This document shows positions 61,075-64,000 of a stretch of 64,000 nucleotides of DNA, in pieces; within the stretch, counting starts at the first letter, position 1, and each line of letters starts with the position of its first letter. The stretch spans positions 1-64,000 of the forward strand of contig CAXUDF010000001.1 in NCBI GenBank assembly GCA_964249695.1, written 5' to 3'. The notes beneath the pieces were generated by a model. That model was not told the origin of the DNA, searched no databases, and saw only the letters and a program-made list of their open reading frames with translations. This DNA comes from EB88 sp964249695. GTDB lineage: Bacteria; Acidobacteriota; Terriglobia; Terriglobales; Acidobacteriaceae. A program made the position numbers and the translations under genes.

Positions 61075-62079
61075 ATGAGCACCGCCTTCCATCCCGATCA
61101 TCTACCCCGGCGCATCATCCTGAGTCGCAAGGGCGCGGACGCGACGTGGGGTGGGCGGCCCAGCCTGCGGGTGGGCGACGAGCTCATCAGCCTGCCGATC
61201 CCGGAAAGCGCCTCGCGCGCAGCGGCGGCTGCAATCGCCGGGGTGGGTGTGCGCTACCGCGATCTGCCGCCGCACCCCCGCGTGGGCGCGCTACACACGC
61301 ACCTGCGAGGCATTGACGCGGACCACTATGTCCATCTTGACCCCGACCTGCGCCCCGCCCTGCGTCCAGAGCTGCGCCCAAACCCGCGTCCAGAGCTGCT
61401 TCACAAATCGACGCCGCTCGACCGGCAGACCGCCCGCGTCGAGGGCCTCTTTGGCCAGGTGGGCGCGGCGGAGCGGCATTTGCGCAACCAGGCAGTTGGG
61501 CCTGGGGACCTGTTTCTCTTTTTCGGCTGGTTCCGCGAATCCGAACTGTGCAACGACAAGCAGCGCGAAGCCAAATGGCAGCGCATCGGACCCGACGAGC
61601 ACTGCCTGTGGGGCTGGCTGCAGATTGAAGAAAGCTATCCGGTGACGAGCGCGGCGGCCGCAGCGGCGCTGCCCTGGGCGGCGCACCATCCGCACGTGGC
61701 ACATTGGGACCGCTACGATCGCCACAACCGGCTGTACCGCGCTCGCGAACGGCTGAGCTTTGCGCCGGCCTTGCCTGGGGCTGGGGTGTTTCGCTGGCAC
61801 CCGGGGCTGACACTCACCGCGCGCTGCACGGATGATGCCCGCGCCGGGACCAGCGCCGGGGGCAGGCGCAGCGATTGGTGTTTGCCAAACTTTTTCCGGC
61901 GCACCGGACTTACATACAATCAGGTGGATGGCCCTCGCTGCCGGGAGGATAGTGGCCGGGTGCACCTCCGCTCCGCGCCCATCGGGCAGGAGTTCGTCCT
62001 CCCGGCGCACAGACCGTTCCGGCGCGGGGAGCGGACCGCAGTCGGTGCTTGGCTAGCCTCTGTGTTCAGCGGGGCATAA
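61075..62079 (+). CDS. Nmad3-like protein (nucleotide-modification associated)
   Basis: This 334-residue protein resembles the family named nucleotide modification associated domain 3: RRIILSRKGADATWGGRPSL, a following LISLPIPES, VRYRDLPPHP, HLDPDLRP, GPGDLFLFFGWFRESE and HCLWGWLQIEESYPV. The family was proposed from genome context to act with DNA-base modification systems, but many members stand alone and no activity is established. A Pro/Arg/Leu repeat (LRPALRPELRPNPRPEL, about 100-118) is an internal duplication. The start is ATG 61075 (TTG 61051 possible). No DNA-modification genes are near; it sits 28 bases before pheT. Confidence 0.7.
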   Translation: MSTAFHPDHLPRRIILSRKGADATWGGRPSLRVGDELISLPIPESASRAAAAAIAGVGVRYRDLPPHPRVGALHTHLRGIDADHYVHLDPDLRPALRPELRPNPRPELLHKSTPLDRQTARVEGLFGQVGAAERHLRNQAVGPGDLFLFFGWFRESELCNDKQREAKWQRIGPDEHCLWGWLQIEESYPVTSAAAAAALPWAAHHPHVAHWDRYDRHNRLYRARERLSFAPALPGAGVFRWHPGLTLTARCTDDARAGTSAGGRRSDWCLPNFFRRTGLTYNQVDGPRCREDSGRVHLRSAPIGQEFVLPAHRPFRRGERTAVGAWLASVFSGA

Positions 62080-62107
62080 CGGTGGGATGAAGTGTGGGGT
62101 TTGAGCT

Positions 62108-64000
62108 TTGGAGATTTTAACGAAATGGCTGCGCAGCTACCTGCCCGCGCTGCCGGTCGAGGACGCACAGCTGGCCGAAGACCTGACCCTGCGCGGCATC
62201 GCGGTCGAGGGCATCTTTCCGGCAGCATGCGGTGGTTCGCGGTTCGAAATGGACATCACCACCAACCGCGTCGATGCGATGAACCACTACGGCGTGGCCC
62301 GCGAGGCAGCGGCGATCTATGATCTGGAGTTACGTGATCTGGAGTTACGTGATCTGGCGCTGCGTGATTTGCCGCTGATCGGCATGGAAGCTGCCGCCGG
62401 CGACCCATTTCCAGTCCGGATCGAGGCGCCGGATCTTTGCGGGCGCTTCACGGCACGGGTCATTCGCGACGTTGCGGTGAAACCGGCTTCCGGGCAGATC
62501 GCTGAATACTTTGCGTCTCTGGGGCAAAAGCCGATCTCCGGGCCGGTGGATGCGACCAACTTCGGCTGGCTCGCGATGGGGCAGCCGACGCATGTTTTCG
62601 ATCTGGACACCCTCGAAGGCGGGATCGTCGTACGGCGGGCGCAGGCGGGCGAGCGGCTGCGGCTGCTCGACGGCACCGAACGCACCTTGACGGCAGACGA
62701 TCTTGTCGTGGCCGACGCACGCAAGGCGCTTAGTTTGGCAGGGGTGATGGGCGGTTGGGATTCGCGGGTGACCGCCGCGACGAAGAACATCCTGGTCGAA
62801 GCCGCGTGGTTCGATCCCGCAGCTATCCGCGCCAGCTCGCGGCGCCACGGCCTGCACACGGACGCCTCGCACCGCTTCGAGCGCGGGGCAGACTTCAACG
62901 CCGCGCCCTCCGCGAATGATTTCGTCACCGGGCTTGTGATCGAGCAGGCCGGGGGCATCGTGACCGGGCCGCTGACCGATGCCGTCGTGCCGGAGATCGC
63001 GGCGGCGACCGCCGGCCGTGACCGCATCGTGCTGCGCGTGCGCGAGGTGCAACGGCTCCTCGGCACAACGCTCGAAGACGCGGTGATCGCGACCGGCGAG
63101 CGCACCTCAGGGCTGAATGAGGCGATTGTGGCCCAGTACCTGACCGCTCTCGGTTGCGCCCTGGAGCCGATCGGCGAAACCACCGGCGAGTTTGCCGTGC
63201 GGCTGCCCAGTTGGCGGCTGGACCTCCAGCGTGAGATCGACCTGATCGAGGAGATCGCCCGCGTGTACGGGTACAACCGTTTCGCGAACACGCTGCCTGG
63301 CTGGGCGGGCGAGGTGGGGGAGCAGCCCCACAAGCGGCAGGAGCAGGCGATCCGCGGCACCCTGCGCGCGCTGGGGTACACGGAGGCCATCTCCTCCACC
63401 TTCGTTTCGGCGGCCGAGGCGGATTTCTTCCTTCCCGGGCATGCCGGTGGGGCGGTGGCGCTCGGCAATCCGCTTAGCGAAGAGGCCGGCAGCCTGCGGC
63501 CGTCGCTGGTGCCCGGCATGGCGGGCATGCTCGCGCGCAACCTGGCCCGCGGGTTGGCTACGGTGCGTCTGTTTGAGCTGGGGACCGTCTTCACGGGATC
63601 ACCGGCGGAGGTCTTCGAGCAGCCGGCCCTGGCGCTGGGCGCGCTGGGCGGCGGGGAGGCGGGAACGCTGCACCGCCCTGCAGATGCCCTCTTTTTCGAG
63701 ATGAAAGGCGCGCTCGAGGGGCTGCTGTCCCGCTTCGCCGGCGATCTGCGCTTTGAGCCCGGCACAGCGGAAAATCCCTTGCCGCGGTGGGTTGAGCCCG
63801 GCCGCGGGGCGCGCGCCACCCTGAACGGAGAGGCCGTGGCTGTTTTCGGCGAATTGCGTGCCGCGGAGCGGGAGGCGCGGAAGCTACGGGAATCCGCCAC
63901 ATTTGCCGCGATCGACGCCGCGCTGCTCTTCCGCACGCCGCTGCGCCAGCCCGCCCTGCGCGAGCTTTCCCGTTTTCAGGCGGCCGAGCGTGATCTTTCC
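62108..64000 (+). CDS. pheT: phenylalanyl-tRNA synthetase beta subunit (3' end outside window)
   Basis: The first 631 residues are visible and the frame is open at the right edge. The start is TTG 62108 (LEILTKWLRSYLPALPVEDA), bounded by an in-frame stop six bases upstream. After the opening (to about residue 40) the protein passes straight to FEMDITTNRVDAMNHYGVAR; the roughly 100-residue EMAP/OB-fold tRNA-binding domain usually inserted here is absent. B3/B4-domain marks (GQPTHVFDLD, LAGVMGGWDSRVT, SSRRHGLHTDASHRFERG) and B5 (YLTALGC, PSWRLDLQREIDLIEEIARVYGY) are intact. A 15-base unit encoding DLELR is repeated three times (62321-62365). Confidence 0.95.
   Translation, partial: MEILTKWLRSYLPALPVEDAQLAEDLTLRGIAVEGIFPAACGGSRFEMDITTNRVDAMNHYGVAREAAAIYDLELRDLELRDLALRDLPLIGMEAAAGDPFPVRIEAPDLCGRFTARVIRDVAVKPASGQIAEYFASLGQKPISGPVDATNFGWLAMGQPTHVFDLDTLEGGIVVRRAQAGERLRLLDGTERTLTADDLVVADARKALSLAGVMGGWDSRVTAATKNILVEAAWFDPAAIRASSRRHGLHTDASHRFERGADFNAAPSANDFVTGLVIEQAGGIVTGPLTDAVVPEIAAATAGRDRIVLRVREVQRLLGTTLEDAVIATGERTSGLNEAIVAQYLTALGCALEPIGETTGEFAVRLPSWRLDLQREIDLIEEIARVYGYNRFANTLPGWAGEVGEQPHKRQEQAIRGTLRALGYTEAISSTFVSAAEADFFLPGHAGGAVALGNPLSEEAGSLRPSLVPGMAGMLARNLARGLATVRLFELGTVFTGSPAEVFEQPALALGALGGGEAGTLHRPADALFFEMKGALEGLLSRFAGDLRFEPGTAENPLPRWVEPGRGARATLNGEAVAVFGELRAAEREARKLRESATFAAIDAALLFRTPLRQPALRELSRFQAAERDLS

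Noticed and set aside
62317..63936. 539-residue Ser/Arg-rich minus-strand open frame
   Set aside because: It is the antisense of pheT, whose plus-strand frame encodes clear synthetase motifs and remains open to the window edge.

Overview
The window is about 64 kb of GC-rich bacterial chromosome. It most resembles an acidobacterium of the Acidobacteriaceae/Terriglobia type. The evidence is indirect: a 1257-residue Oar-like TonB-dependent receptor with an N-terminal carboxypeptidase-regulatory domain, a pro-kumamolisin (S53) peptidase, a PEP-CTERM protein, several secreted Ig-like/beta-propeller proteins with low-complexity Thr/Ala/Ser-rich modules, many plant-polymer hydrolases, and intergenic palindromic repeats. 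No rRNA, tRNA, CRISPR array, transposase or phage gene was found. The DNA reads as chromosome with dispersed short repeats.

Layout. 0-6 kb: M28 peptidase, two small membrane proteins, an unrecognised protein, ruvA and a quinone-oxidoreductase-like enzyme. 6-9 kb: secreted S53 peptidase and PEP-CTERM protein. 9-13 kb: LysR regulator, Tat-exported bicupin oxalate decarboxylase and xylulokinase; three alternating half-sites sit in front of the decarboxylase. 13-17 kb: small exported protein, MMPL transporter and sialidase-fold lipoprotein. 17-26 kb: a carbohydrate locus with the Oar-like receptor, a GH51 arabinofuranosidase and two TPR proteins. The receptor and the arabinofuranosidase carry the same LacI-type operator. 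26-31.6 kb: HAD-IIIC (FkbH-like) enzyme, acyl carrier protein, MBOAT acyltransferase and membrane-anchored SGNH protein. This arrangement has the logic of the Dlt system, but with an FkbH-type loader in place of DltA. 31-46 kb: MOSC protein, PEP carboxylase, esterase, VOC protein, SGNH hydrolase, GH1 glucosidase, MFS exporter, DinB protein, acyltransferase-3, subclass-B3-type metallo-beta-lactamase, and a fluoride riboswitch in front of a CLC-F-type channel gene. 46-54 kb: a dispersed Isc set (hscB, iscA, iscU, hscA) interleaved with a diguanylate cyclase and a GDSL lipase. 54-64 kb: a beta-propeller lipoprotein, pheS, then an AAA ATPase, M28 peptidase and Nmad3-like protein, and finally pheT, which runs off the right edge.

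The most interesting items are the Dlt-like FkbH/ACP/MBOAT/SGNH cluster, the fluoride riboswitch whose 3' end pairs with the ribosome-binding site of the channel gene, the shared LacI-type operators, a family of GGGTGCCCC-marked hairpins that keep their stem while changing sequence, and apparent in-frame half copies of an intergenic repeat inside ppc and hscA. All assignments come from reading motifs by eye; no database search was run.
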